Below, piece after piece: positions 41,799-50,322 of a stretch of 64,000 nucleotides of DNA. The position numbers and the translations under genes are program-made. This DNA comes from a virus. The stretch lies in IMG/VR virus record IMGVR_UViG_3300008111_002402, positions 60,079 through 124,078 of that record. The stretch is one strand, 5' to 3'. Within the stretch, counting starts at the first letter, position 1, and each line of letters opens with the position of its first letter. Under the pieces are notes generated by a model. It ran no database searches. It saw only the letters and a program-made list of their open reading frames with translations, and was not told the DNA's origin.

Positions 41799-42161
41799 AT
41801 GGCTAAGGCAGCATCACCGAGGTATCCCACGTTTGTTGTGTATGAAGGATATGACAGGGCTCTTGCTCTAGAGTCAGTGGGAAAGGGTTGGGCATCACTC
41901 ATCAATGAAGTATTTGATTTCATTGAACAGCAAAAGATTACGAACATTCGTATCATCCAAGTGAAGGAGAAGTGGGGCGGACTTCGCATCTACACCGACC
42001 TGATTCATGATGTTTTGGATGAAAAAATTCGTGACGCTGAACGGCGTAGCTTTACAATTTGTGAAGTCTCAGGTGCACCGGGCAAGCTCCGTAACTGCAA
42101 TGGATGGTATCGCACGTTGTCTGATGCTGAAGGTGGACAATATCCTGTGGTACAGGCATAA
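41799..42161 (+). CDS. Conserved phage protein with KWGGLR motif
   Basis: 120 aa, ATG just after the previous TAA, ribosome site GAGGAG (41785-41790). Contains EGYDRAL..ESVGKGWASLINEVFDFI, IRIIQVKEKWGGLRIYTD and TICEVSGAPGKLRN.NGWY, a small-domain signature I have seen in phage and prophage proteins of unknown function. The terminal Cys pair (CEVSGAPG / CNGWY) may bind a metal. The last codon overlaps the next gene. Function unknown. Confidence 0.65.
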   Translation: MAKAASPRYPTFVVYEGYDRALALESVGKGWASLINEVFDFIEQQKITNIRIIQVKEKWGGLRIYTDLIHDVLDEKIRDAERRSFTICEVSGAPGKLRNCNGWYRTLSDAEGGQYPVVQA

Positions 42162-42493
42162 TGCAGACAACCATTCCCGCTACAAAAATATCAGGAACGG
42201 TGAAGATGCTCAATTATCGCTATTCTGAGGATAGAATCCTTCAGGAAATTCAGGCGTACATTAATAAGACCTATACCCAACATTATTCACGAAACAAGTT
42301 TCAAGCATCTGAATTCATTTTTGATAATGGTCACGGTGTTGGGTTTACTGTAGGTAACATCATGAAGTATGCTCAACGATATGGAAAAAAGAATGGACAT
42401 AATCGTGATGACATCTTGAAAATCATTCACTACGCTATTATGTTACTATACGTACATGACACTTACATTGAGGAGAAACAACATGAAGATTAG
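42161..42493 (+). CDS. DUF3310-like small protein
   Basis: 110 aa. The helical core SEFIFDNGHGVGFTVGNIMKYAQRYGKKNGHNRDDILKIIHYAIMLLYVHD matches the pattern of DUF3310 family proteins of phages (sometimes called nucleotide-kinase-like or SaV-like), with conserved Gly/Asn-Lys/Tyr-Arg residues. The N-terminal half is basic. The exact activity is unknown. Overlaps the clamp gene, so it is transcribed with the replisome. Confidence 0.75.
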   Translation: MQTTIPATKISGTVKMLNYRYSEDRILQEIQAYINKTYTQHYSRNKFQASEFIFDNGHGVGFTVGNIMKYAQRYGKKNGHNRDDILKIIHYAIMLLYVHDTYIEEKQHED

Positions 42494-43163
42494 TTCCAAG
42501 ACGGTATCACTGCTACAGAGTTTCGCACAGATTAGTCCTAACCTTCTAGTGAAGGCGGGTAATAAGTTGGCAACTCGTAATGCAGTAAATAGTATTCAGG
42601 CACGGGCTGTTGTCGAGGAAACGTTTCCTCAGCAGTTCGCTATTTACGATTTGACACAGCTTCTAACACTTCTTTCAATGTCACAGACACCAGACATTGA
42701 GTTTCATGAGAAGCATCTGGTCATTCAACATGGTGATGGGCGTAATCATTCATTCAAGTTTGCAGATGAGAGTCTTGTAGCAGCTCCGTCTGATAATCCT
42801 CCGCAGCTTGAACACTTGTACTCCTTTAAGCTCACGGCATCTGACATTAACATGATTGTCAAGACGGCTTCGGTTGTATCTGCCACAATGATGAACATCG
42901 TATCAAAGAATGGTAAGGTGACATTGTTTGTGAATGATCCGAAGAATTCTACATCACATTCATTCACGCAACCTTTGGGTGACAGTGATGTGTCGTTTGA
43001 TGTCAAGATGGCAATTGATACATTCAAGATTGTTCCTGGTGAGTATAAGGTGCATGTATCACACGCCATCGCCAAGGCAGGTAAGGTATTGGTATTTTTC
43101 TTTGAATCTACAACTTCTGAACTAACATATTTGATTGCAGCCGACACTACATCAAAGGTGTAA
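42483..43163 (+). CDS. gp45: Sliding clamp gp45
   Basis: 226 aa from ATG 42483 with GAGGAG at 42470-42475; the T4 protein is 228 aa. Segments FAQISPNLLVKAGN.L.T, IYDLTQLLTLLS, PDIEFHEKHLVI and FADESLV identify the two-domain clamp fold. It tethers gp43 polymerase to DNA and, bound to gp55, activates late transcription. Starts within the stop region of the preceding gene and is followed 6 bp later by gene 44. Confidence 0.93.
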   Translation: MKISSKTVSLLQSFAQISPNLLVKAGNKLATRNAVNSIQARAVVEETFPQQFAIYDLTQLLTLLSMSQTPDIEFHEKHLVIQHGDGRNHSFKFADESLVAAPSDNPPQLEHLYSFKLTASDINMIVKTASVVSATMMNIVSKNGKVTLFVNDPKNSTSHSFTQPLGDSDVSFDVKMAIDTFKIVPGEYKVHVSHAIAKAGKVLVFFFESTTSELTYLIAADTTSKV

Positions 43164-43169
43164 TATATT

Positions 43170-44111
43170 ATGGAAGCAAATCGTGAGCAGTTTCTTTGGG
43201 TTGAAAAGTATCGTCCGCGGAAAATTTCTGATTGTATTCTTCCGCAGACATTGAAGAACACGTTCCAAGAGTTTGTGGATAAGGATAATATTCCTAACAT
43301 GCTCTTGGCGGGTACAGCAGGGACAGGTAAGACCACGATAGCCCGGGCTTTGTGTGAAGAATTAGGATGTGAGTATATTATTATCAACGGATCTGAGGAA
43401 TCAGGTATTGATGTACTCAGAACCAAGATTAAAGATTTTGCCAGTACAGTTTCTTTGGCTGGTAAAACAAAGGTCGTGATTCTTGATGAGGCAGATTATT
43501 TAAATCCTAATTCCACACAACCCGCACTTCGTGGTTTCATTGAGGAGTTTAGTAAGAATTGTCGGTTCATTTTCACTTGTAATTACAAAAATAGAATTAT
43601 TCCTCCACTACACAGTAGAACCACCGTGGTGGATTTCAAACTCTCAAAGGATGATAAGCCTGCCATGGCGGCGAAATTCTTTAAGAGAGTATCAGACATC
43701 TTGAAGGAAGAACAAGTCACGTTTGATCCGAAAGCTGTTGCTGAGGTGTTAAATAAGCACTTCCCTGATTATCGGCGTGTATTAAATGAGTTGCAACGAT
43801 ATGCCTCATCGGGTAATATTGATGCAGGTATTCTCACGAACATCAGTGATGCAAACATGAAGGAACTTCTCACGGCTCTCCGTGAAAAGGATTTCAAGAA
43901 GATGCGCGGTTGGGTTGTGAACAACATGGACAACGATCCGAACATGCTCTTTCGAAAGTTGTATGATACGTTACTCACTGAGGTGGTTCAAGTTCCTCAG
44001 TTGGTATTGCTATTGGCTGATTATCAATACAAGGCGGCGTTCGTTGCCGATGCTGAAATTAATCTAGTAGCATGTCTGACAGAAATCATGGCAGCATGTG
44101 AGATGAAGTAA
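43170..44111 (+). CDS. gp44: Clamp loader large subunit gp44
   Basis: 313 aa (T4 gp44 is 319 aa). N-terminal LWVEKYRPRKISDCILP, Walker A GTAGTGKT at 48-55, Walker B VVILDEADYL (about 103-111), sensor 1 FIFTCNYKNRIIPPL and the arginine-finger SRT box at 149-151. Four subunits plus one gp62 load gp45. All AAA+ motifs are intact. Confidence 0.95.
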   Translation: MEANREQFLWVEKYRPRKISDCILPQTLKNTFQEFVDKDNIPNMLLAGTAGTGKTTIARALCEELGCEYIIINGSEESGIDVLRTKIKDFASTVSLAGKTKVVILDEADYLNPNSTQPALRGFIEEFSKNCRFIFTCNYKNRIIPPLHSRTTVVDFKLSKDDKPAMAAKFFKRVSDILKEEQVTFDPKAVAEVLNKHFPDYRRVLNELQRYASSGNIDAGILTNISDANMKELLTALREKDFKKMRGWVVNNMDNDPNMLFRKLYDTLLTEVVQVPQLVLLLADYQYKAAFVADAEINLVACLTEIMAACEMK

Positions 44112-44123
44112 TAGGAGAATACT

Positions 44124-44615
44124 ATGAATCTTATTCCCAGTTCTTATTCGACATTTGTGACTGACCATGAAAAAGGACAAATCACACAACTAATGGCTAA
44201 GACATATTTCATTTATCGAGGTTGGGAGACATCAACTCCTGAGAATCCATCCTCTCCATATGATTTATTGATTCGTCATCCCCGAACAGGAAAGTCTTTA
44301 CTGGTACAAGTAAAGTCATTAACTAGTAAAAATAGAAGTGTTGAAACATATGCTAAAGGAAATGGTAGGGACAAGGGCTCAAAAAGAAAAAAGACAGATT
44401 ATGCCAAATGTGGTATTGATTTTCTTCTTGGGGTTGATGTTGACACTTCAAATGTCTATCTGTATCCGTTAGATTTCTATCGGGGAAAGAGTACTATCAA
44501 TGTAGATAAAAATCCTTCGTTTGATGTTGAATTCATCACAGAACGAGGATATAGAAACTTTAAGATGCACGAAGAAATTTCCACATTAGACCTACTGGCA
44601 CATGATAAATCTTGA
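44124..44615 (+). CDS. PD-(D/E)XK nuclease-like protein
   Basis: 163 aa, ATG after AGGAG (44113-44117). The segment EKGQITQLMAKTYFIYRGW, then SPYDLLIRHP (Asp47) and SLLVQVKSLT (Gln62, Lys64) matches a PD-(D/E)XK/endonuclease fold of the type in which the acidic residue of the E-x-K motif is Gln. A Lys-rich loop (KGNGRDKGSKRKKT) and YAKCGIDFLLGVDVDTSNVYLYPL complete the domain. It is inserted between 44 and 62, which are usually adjacent. It may be a homing-type or recombination nuclease, or a resolvase-like enzyme. Its stop overlaps the gene 62 start. Confidence 0.75.
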   Translation: MNLIPSSYSTFVTDHEKGQITQLMAKTYFIYRGWETSTPENPSSPYDLLIRHPRTGKSLLVQVKSLTSKNRSVETYAKGNGRDKGSKRKKTDYAKCGIDFLLGVDVDTSNVYLYPLDFYRGKSTINVDKNPSFDVEFITERGYRNFKMHEEISTLDLLAHDKS

Positions 44616-45051
44616 TGGCGAAGAAATCGTAGAAGAAAAAATTGAGGAATATAAAACTCCGAAAATTAGTCCTTTCGATTTTGTGAATGCCATTCATTAC
44701 TCTAAGGATGCACTCATTGTGGATGAGTGGAGTGAGAAGCAGTATAATCCCTATCTTGTAAACAAGAGTTTAAGTTTCGGGGCAGACACAGTAATTGCTG
44801 CCAATGAAATGAATAGTCGTCCCCATCTGGAGAAACGCCTCCAGTTTGATTTTCTTATAAATATAGTGAGACCTCGAAAGAGATTCAACAAGTGGTTGAA
44901 GGCTGAAAAAGTCGAAGATATTGATGTGGTTAAACAGTATTATAAATACAATACTGAGAAAGCATTTCAGGCTCTTGCTCTTTTAACGCCAGAACAAATT
45001 CTCACAATTAAAGAAAAATTGAACACAGGTGGATTGACAAATGGCGCATGA
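44602..45051 (+). CDS. gp62: Clamp loader small subunit gp62
   Basis: 149 aa, shorter than the 187 aa of T4. Family signature ISPFDFVNAIHYSKD.LIVDEWSEKQYNPYLVNKSLSFGADTVIAANEMNSRPHL.KRLQFDFLINIVRPRKRF.KWLKA. One copy joins four gp44 subunits to open the clamp. It overlaps the nuclease gene upstream and regA downstream, so translation is coupled. Confidence 0.93.
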   Translation: MINLDGEEIVEEKIEEYKTPKISPFDFVNAIHYSKDALIVDEWSEKQYNPYLVNKSLSFGADTVIAANEMNSRPHLEKRLQFDFLINIVRPRKRFNKWLKAEKVEDIDVVKQYYKYNTEKAFQALALLTPEQILTIKEKLNTGGLTNGA

Positions 45052-45460
45052 TTTAATAAATATACCCGCAATTCCTGGGTATGAACCATTAGAAGTTAAA
45101 TTGGTGAATCCGGATGACTTCTTGAAGGTTCGTGAAACATTAACACGTATTGGTGTTGCCTCACGAAAGGATCAAACACTATACCAAAGCTGTCACATCT
45201 TACATAAGCAAGGCAGATATTTCATTGTTCACTTTAAGGAACTTTTTGCCCTTGACGGTAAGCATGCTGATTTATCAGATAACGATTTACACAGACGTAA
45301 TACAGTTGCTCATCTTCTTGAAGATTGGGGATTGGTTGACATTGTGAACCCAGACCTATGTGAAGATACCGCACCGTTATCACAAATCAAAGTACTTGCA
45401 TTTGGTGAAAAGAACAATTGGAATTTAGTAGCAAAATATAATATTGGAAAAAAGAAATAA
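45041..45460 (+). CDS. regA: Translational repressor RegA
   Basis: 139 aa, with an N-terminal extension relative to T4 RegA (122 aa). The core EVKLVNPDDFLKVRETLTRIGVASRKD.TLYQSCHILHKQGRYFIVHFKELFALDG..ADLSDNDLHRRNTVAHLLEDWGLVDI matches RegA closely. RegA binds early mRNAs near the start codon and represses their translation, including genes for the clamp and loader. Last gene of the 45-44-62-regA operon; followed by a host-type promoter for hsp20. Confidence 0.95.
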   Translation: MAHDLINIPAIPGYEPLEVKLVNPDDFLKVRETLTRIGVASRKDQTLYQSCHILHKQGRYFIVHFKELFALDGKHADLSDNDLHRRNTVAHLLEDWGLVDIVNPDLCEDTAPLSQIKVLAFGEKNNWNLVAKYNIGKKK

Positions 45461-45463
45461 GAC

Positions 45464-45492
45464 TTGACTGTAGGGGTGTTAGGAGTTAACTT
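45464..45492 (+). promoter_or_regulatory. Host sigma70-type promoter for hsp20
   Basis: TTGACT (45464-45469), 17-bp spacer, TAACTT (45487-45492), 3 bp after the regA stop and 54 bp before ATG 45547. Overlaps the left arm of the inverted repeat around hsp20, which could make it repressor-controlled. Confidence 0.6.
45467..45485 (+). repeat. Left arm of a 19-bp inverted repeat flanking hsp20
   Basis: ACTGTAGGGGTGTTAGGAG. Its reverse complement is found, with one mismatch, at 45986-46004. It overlaps the spacer and -10 side of the hsp20 promoter. Confidence 0.75.
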
Positions 45493-45546
45493 AACCTTAG
45501 ATACGCCGAAAGGGTATCACTAACACATTCGCTCAAAGGAGGAATT

Positions 45547-45975
45547 ATGACACGTACCTTTACTTTTAACTCTGCTTCTCTTAATACACCATGGGCTATT
45601 GGCTTTGATAGTCTATGGGACCGTTTTCATACCATTGAATCGGTTAATAGTGCAAGCAATTATCCCCCATACAACATCGTTAAGCATGATGCTGAGCATT
45701 GGAGCATCGAACTTGCCGTGGCAGGTTTCAAGCGGAATGAACTTGATGTTGAATTGGCTGAGGGAGTTCTTACCATTTCAGCAAAGACAGAAACTTCAGA
45801 AACCGAAGTGGAATATGTCCATCGCGGTTTGGCAAAGCGTGCGTTCACTCGCAAGTGGACACTCGCTGATGATGTAGTTGTTCGTGATGCGTCACTTGTT
45901 GATGGTGTTCTCACCATTGATTTGGAACGCATCGTCCCCGAGGATAAGAAGCCTCGGAAGATTGACATTTTGTAA
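45547..45975 (+). CDS. Small heat-shock protein (Hsp20 / alpha-crystallin)
   Basis: 142 aa, ATG after AAAGGAGG (45535-45542), a strong site. The alpha-crystallin domain is recognised by YPPYNIVKHDAEHWSIELAVAGFKRNELDVELAEGVLTISAKTE, then YVHRGLAKRAFTRKWTLADDVVV.DASLVDGVLTIDLER and the C-terminal PEDKKPRKIDIL. It is an oligomeric holdase chaperone that keeps unfolded proteins soluble. Hsp20 is a hallmark of marine T4-like phages. Gene bracketed by a 19-bp inverted repeat. Followed by the Lsm-like gene after a 39-bp gap. Confidence 0.95.
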   Translation: MTRTFTFNSASLNTPWAIGFDSLWDRFHTIESVNSASNYPPYNIVKHDAEHWSIELAVAGFKRNELDVELAEGVLTISAKTETSETEVEYVHRGLAKRAFTRKWTLADDVVVRDASLVDGVLTIDLERIVPEDKKPRKIDIL

Positions 45976-45985
45976 TTAAATAATC

Positions 45986-46004
45986 CTCCTAACACCCTTA
46001 CAGT
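45986..46004 (+). repeat. Right arm of the hsp20-flanking inverted repeat
   Basis: CTCCTAACACCCTTACAGT, reverse complement of 45467-45485 with one mismatch. It begins 11 bp after the hsp20 stop and lies upstream of the Lsm-like gene (46015). Confidence 0.75.
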
Positions 46005-46014
46005 TGAGTTTATA

Positions 46015-46311
46015 ATGATTAAATGCATCAAGTTAGTTACAGGCGAAGATTTGATTGGTGACGTTGAAGTACAAGGTGATTCACTCACCATCGAAACACC
46101 ATGTGCGGTTGTGCTCATCCCAACCCAAGAACATCAATACTCTGTTGGTCTTGCACCATTTCTTCCGTTTGCTGCCTCCAAGAAGTTTTCATATTCCCGT
46201 GAACATGTTGTGCTGGTATATGAAGCAGCCGACCAATTGAAGAATGAATACAATAGGATTACAGGCAAGGGTATTGTTCTTCCTGAACGCCCAAAGTTAG
46301 AACTAGTCTAA
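46015..46311 (+). CDS. Small Lsm-like beta-barrel protein (paralogue)
   Basis: 98 aa. The core IKLVTGEDLIGDVEVQGDSLTIETPCAVVLIPTQEH and LAPFLPFAASKKFSYSREHVVLVYEA is the same small beta-barrel as 26176-26643 but without the helical C-terminal extension. Both are found in marine T4-like phages. A conserved RNA- or protein-binding role is likely but unproven. Position between hsp20 and the polymerase operon; no own promoter is seen, so it is probably co-transcribed with hsp20. Confidence 0.7.
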   Translation: MIKCIKLVTGEDLIGDVEVQGDSLTIETPCAVVLIPTQEHQYSVGLAPFLPFAASKKFSYSREHVVLVYEAADQLKNEYNRITGKGIVLPERPKLELV

Positions 46312-46317
46312 CACATT

Positions 46318-46343
46318 GAAACCTCTCGGAGACGGGAGGTTTC
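46318..46343 (+). terminator. Hairpin terminator-like structure before the polymerase promoter
   Basis: Stem GAAACCTC (46318-46325) / GAGGTTTC (46336-46343), extended by U-G and C-G pairs to leave a 6-nt loop. It follows the Lsm-like stop by 6 bp. No T tract, so efficiency is uncertain; the next promoter starts 8 bp later. Confidence 0.6.
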
Positions 46344-46351
46344 CTGCCTAC

Positions 46352-46379
46352 TTGACAAAGTGTGGCATCATGTTATATT
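46352..46379 (+). promoter_or_regulatory. Host sigma70-type promoter for DNA polymerase operon
   Basis: TTGACA (46352-46357), 16-bp spacer, TATATT (46374-46379), 42 bp before gp43 ATG. The next ribosome site is GGGAGAGG (46410-46417). Confidence 0.8.
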
Positions 46380-46421
46380 TCATACATATCTTAAAAACAT
46401 TCAAGACCCGGGAGAGGTTGA

Positions 46422-48932
46422 ATGAAGAATTTCTACACGAACGTATTACAATATGGTAATAGAATTCTTGTCCGTGAAATTAAAAACGGCAAGCGTGACA
46501 ACCACAAGGTGGAATTCCGCCCCACGATGTTCATTAAGGCGCAGACTGAAACAAAACATAAAAGTTTGTTTGGTGATAATCTAGAGCCTATTCAATTTGG
46601 TGACATCAACGAAGCAAAAGAATTCATGAAGAAATATAAGGAAGTAGAAAACTTCCCCATCTTCGGTAACACTTCTTTTGCCTATCAGTACATCACAGAG
46701 AAATATCCTACTGAGGTTGATTATGATATTAGTCAGCTCACCATCTTCTCACTCGACATTGAGACAGCCTCAGAGAATGGCTTTCCGAGTATTGACAATC
46801 CCATCGAGGAAGTCTTGCTCATCACAGTACAAGATAACAACACAAAGAAGATTACAACCTTTGGCGCAAAAAAGTTTGACATTGAAAACATCAAGCATAT
46901 TTCCAATAAGAACAATTTCGAATATGTGAAGTGTCGTGATGAAGCAGATTTGCTCAGCACATTTCTTCGTTTCTGGCAAGCCACAACTCCTGATGTTGTG
47001 ACAGGGTGGAACACACAGCTATTCGATATGCCTTATCTTCTGGTTCGTATCAAGAGAGTTTTGGGTGAGGATAAAATTAAGGATTTGTCGCCATGGCGTA
47101 TTGTTAATGAACGATACATCACGATGAATGGTCGTGAATTTCTCACGGCTGATATTTTTGGTGTGAGTAGCTTAGATTATTTGGACTTGTATAAGAAGTT
47201 TACATACTCGGCACAAGAAAGTTATAAGCTCGATTATATCGCACAGCAGGAATTGGGAAGAAAGAAACTAGAAACGGAATATGAAACATTCAAGGATCAT
47301 TATACAAATGATTGGCAATCGTTTGTGGAATATAACGTTGTTGACGTAGAACTGGTTGACGCCTTAGAAGATAAGATGAAGTTGATTGAATTGGTTATCA
47401 CGATGGCATATGATGCCAAGTGTAACTTCAATGACATCTTCTCGGCGGTGCGAACCTGGGATTGTATTCTTCACAATCATTTGTGGGCAAAGAATATTAT
47501 TGTTCATCAAAAGGAACATCACGAAGGTAGAACAATTGCCGGTGCCTATGTGAAAGAACCCGTGCCGGGTAAGTATGATTGGGTTGTGAGCTTCGACGCG
47601 GCATCACTATATCCTAGCATCATCATGCAGTATAACATGAGTCCTGAAACAATGGTAACGGGTGCATCACTAGACATCACACCTGAAAAACTTTTGGCAG
47701 GACATACGGAACACGTTGGTCAGCTCCATGACAAGAATGTGGCAATGGCAGCAAATGGCTATTGTTATACACAAACACATCAAGGATTATTCCCAGAAAT
47801 TGTCGAAAAGATTTTCAGTGAACGTGTGTTCTACAAGAAGAAGATGATTGAGGCACAGAAGGAATATGAAAAGACAAAGGATGTTGAACAGGTAAAATTG
47901 ATTTCCAAATATAACAACATTCAAATGGCTCGTAAGATTCAGTTGAATAGTTTATATGGTGCCTGGGCAAATCAATACTTTCGTTTCTATGATGATAGAA
48001 TTGCCGAAGGTATCACGTTGACAGGACAATACATCATTCAACATATTGGTCGAGCATTGAATGATTATCTGAACAAGACATGCGGAACGACTAATGTGGA
48101 GTATACTTTCTATTCCGATACTGATAGTTGTTACATCACATTGGATAAGTTGGTTGAACAACATTTCTCACAGTTGGATAAGAACAAGATTGTGGATGTG
48201 ATTGACAAGTTTTGTAAGGATAAAATTAGTAAGGTGTTATCTCGCGCCTGTGAAGAAATCATGGATGTGACACATGGATACGTGTCGAAGATGGAGTTCA
48301 AACGTGAGGTGATTGCTGATAAGGCAATCTGGGTGGCAAAGAAGCGTTATGCCTTGAACGTCTATGATAGTGAAGGTGTTCGATACAAGGAACCCAAGCT
48401 GAAGGTGCAGGGGCTTGAAATTGTTCGTAGTTCAACCCCTGGGAGTGTCCGTGAATATCTTCGAAACACAGTGAAGATGGCACTGACAAAAACACAAGAT
48501 GAGATTCAAGAGTATATTGCTGACCTTGAACAGAAATTCATGCAGATGACGCCTGAGGAGATTGCATTTCCGCGAAGTGCCAACAATCTCTCCAAGTATC
48601 ATTCACAGGCAACCATATATCAGAAGGCGACACCTATGCATGTTCGAGGTGCACTGTTATACAATCATCACATTAAGTTGAAGAAGTTAGAAAGAAAGTA
48701 TGAGCTAATTAAAGAAGGTGATAAAATCAAGTATTTGTATTTGAAGGAACCCAATCCCATCAAGGAAAACAGCATTGCATTTGTGACATCGTTACCAAAA
48801 GAACTTGACATACATAAGTATGTTGATTATAATACAATGTTCGAAAAGAGTTTTCTAGAACCTATGCGAACCATTCTTGATTGTATGGGTTGGTCAACAC
48901 GAAAAATTGCCACACTAGATGATTTATTCTAA
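46422..48932 (+). CDS. gp43: DNA polymerase gp43 (family B)
   Basis: 836 aa (T4 gp43 is 898 aa). 3-5 exonuclease Exo I SLDIETASENG (Asp112, Glu114), Exo II near VVTGWNTQLFDMPYL and Exo III YNVVDVELV. Polymerase motif A DAASLYPS at 392-399, motif B KIQLNSLYGAWANQYF at 505-520, motif C YSDTDS at 564-569. The C-terminus (CMGWSTRKIATLDDLF) ends in a clamp-binding-like LDDLF motif. This is the replicative polymerase; all catalytic residues are present. No split or inserted intein or intron is seen. Confidence 0.97.
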   Translation: MKNFYTNVLQYGNRILVREIKNGKRDNHKVEFRPTMFIKAQTETKHKSLFGDNLEPIQFGDINEAKEFMKKYKEVENFPIFGNTSFAYQYITEKYPTEVDYDISQLTIFSLDIETASENGFPSIDNPIEEVLLITVQDNNTKKITTFGAKKFDIENIKHISNKNNFEYVKCRDEADLLSTFLRFWQATTPDVVTGWNTQLFDMPYLLVRIKRVLGEDKIKDLSPWRIVNERYITMNGREFLTADIFGVSSLDYLDLYKKFTYSAQESYKLDYIAQQELGRKKLETEYETFKDHYTNDWQSFVEYNVVDVELVDALEDKMKLIELVITMAYDAKCNFNDIFSAVRTWDCILHNHLWAKNIIVHQKEHHEGRTIAGAYVKEPVPGKYDWVVSFDAASLYPSIIMQYNMSPETMVTGASLDITPEKLLAGHTEHVGQLHDKNVAMAANGYCYTQTHQGLFPEIVEKIFSERVFYKKKMIEAQKEYEKTKDVEQVKLISKYNNIQMARKIQLNSLYGAWANQYFRFYDDRIAEGITLTGQYIIQHIGRALNDYLNKTCGTTNVEYTFYSDTDSCYITLDKLVEQHFSQLDKNKIVDVIDKFCKDKISKVLSRACEEIMDVTHGYVSKMEFKREVIADKAIWVAKKRYALNVYDSEGVRYKEPKLKVQGLEIVRSSTPGSVREYLRNTVKMALTKTQDEIQEYIADLEQKFMQMTPEEIAFPRSANNLSKYHSQATIYQKATPMHVRGALLYNHHIKLKKLERKYELIKEGDKIKYLYLKEPNPIKENSIAFVTSLPKELDIHKYVDYNTMFEKSFLEPMRTILDCMGWSTRKIATLDDLF

Positions 48933-48941
48933 GGAGATGCT

Positions 48942-49991
48942 ATGTCATTAATTAACAAGTTACGAAAAAATTCCACAATTCGTGAAACAGAAATCCTAAC
49001 TGAAAGTAAATTCTTTTCAGCAAAGGACATGATTCAAACCCCTGTCCCGATGATTAATGTTGCTCTATCGGGTCGTCTTGATGGTGGTCTTACGCCTGGT
49101 TTAACAGTGTTCGCAGGTCCCTCTAAACACTTTAAGACAGCGTTCGCCATGCTTCTTGCGAAGTCATATTTGGAAAAATATGAGGATGCAGCCATTCTGT
49201 TCTATGATTCAGAGTTTGGCGCACCCGCGGGATACTTCAAGAGCTTCGGTATTGATACCGACCGCGTGATCCACACACCGATTACCGATATTGAGCAACT
49301 CAAACATGATATGATGTCACAGATTAACAACATTGAACGTGGTGAGCATGTCATCATCATTGTTGATTCTGTTGGTAACTTGGCATCAAAGAAAGAAGTT
49401 GAAGATGCACTGGAAGGAAAGAGTGTGGCAGACATGACCAGAGCCAAGCAGCTCAAGAGTCTGTTCCGCATGTGTACACCCCACTTAACCATCAAGGACA
49501 TTCCCATGGTGGTTGTGAATCACACATACAAGGAAATTGGTATGTTCCCGAAGGACATTGTATCAGGCGGTACAGGCATCTATTACTCAGCCGATAACAT
49601 CTTCATCATTGGTCGTCAGCAAGAGAAGGATGCTGATGGTCTCACGGGATACAACTTCATCATCAATGTTGAGAAGTCTCGCTTTGTTCGTGAAAAGAGT
49701 AAGATTCCTGTTGAGGTATCATTTGAAGGGGGTATTAGCACATGGTCAGGATTATTGGATGTGGCACTTGAATCTGGACATGTCGTGAAGCCCGCAAATG
49801 GTTGGTATCAAAAGAAGGGAGAAGAAAAGAAGCATCGCTTAAATGACACATACACCCGGGAATTCTGGATGTCTATTCTTTCGGATAGCACGTTCAGAGA
49901 TTGGATTAAAACACATTATGCCATTTCCAACTCGTCCCTAGTGGCAGAATTTACTGATGAACTCATTCAAGAGGAATATGACAATGCCTAA
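48942..49991 (+). CDS. uvsX: RecA-like recombinase UvsX
   Basis: 349 aa, ATG after AAGGAG (48931-48936). Walker A of T4-type GPSKHFKT at 59-66, Walker B HVIIIVDSVGNL around 136-147, the loop SGGTGIYYSADNIFIIGRQ, and a C-terminal conserved region. It coats ssDNA with UvsY to drive strand invasion and recombination-dependent replication. Active-site Lys/Thr and Glu (DSEFGAP) are present. Overlaps the following gene. Confidence 0.95.
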   Translation: MSLINKLRKNSTIRETEILTESKFFSAKDMIQTPVPMINVALSGRLDGGLTPGLTVFAGPSKHFKTAFAMLLAKSYLEKYEDAAILFYDSEFGAPAGYFKSFGIDTDRVIHTPITDIEQLKHDMMSQINNIERGEHVIIIVDSVGNLASKKEVEDALEGKSVADMTRAKQLKSLFRMCTPHLTIKDIPMVVVNHTYKEIGMFPKDIVSGGTGIYYSADNIFIIGRQQEKDADGLTGYNFIINVEKSRFVREKSKIPVEVSFEGGISTWSGLLDVALESGHVVKPANGWYQKKGEEKKHRLNDTYTREFWMSILSDSTFRDWIKTHYAISNSSLVAEFTDELIQEEYDNA

Positions 49992-50322
49992 TTTTATTGT
50001 CCAGAAAAACGAAAAGTTTAAAGAAAGTAATACCGCAGAATTTTATATTGAAATTGATGAAGGCACCTTCCAGGGATTGTCATTTGTGTTTGGTCCTGTT
50101 GAATTTTTAGGTGAAGATGAAGAAGGAAATGGTCGTGTTAAGTTTGATTATCACTTGTTAGAAACTCCTGAGTTTGTTATCTTAGAAGAACATCGTGAGC
50201 AGATTGAAACTGAAATTGGTTTAGTTTTACACAAGATTCTTGAAGATATGGCTAAAAACACTGACGGGGAGCAAACAGATGAAATTGGAACAGGTGATAC
50301 TGAACAATCTACTGAAGGATGA
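49984..50322 (+). CDS. Conserved small protein between uvsX and the helicase
   Basis: 112 aa from ATG 49984 (within the uvsX stop region). A compact mixed fold (EFYIEIDEGTFQGLSFVFGPVEFLGEDEEG.GRVKFDYHLLETPEF) followed by a helix and an acidic C-terminal tail (DGEQTDEIGTGDTEQSTEG). No family with a known function recognised; such small genes occur at this place in related phages. Overlaps the helicase gene, so it is likely an accessory to the replisome. Confidence 0.65.
   Translation: MPNFIVQKNEKFKESNTAEFYIEIDEGTFQGLSFVFGPVEFLGEDEEGNGRVKFDYHLLETPEFVILEEHREQIETEIGLVLHKILEDMAKNTDGEQTDEIGTGDTEQSTEG

Noticed and set aside
44856-44863. TATAAATA late box inside gene 62
   Set aside because: It lies in the middle of an early replication gene, followed by early genes with no late function; AT-rich coding sequence makes chance occurrence likely.
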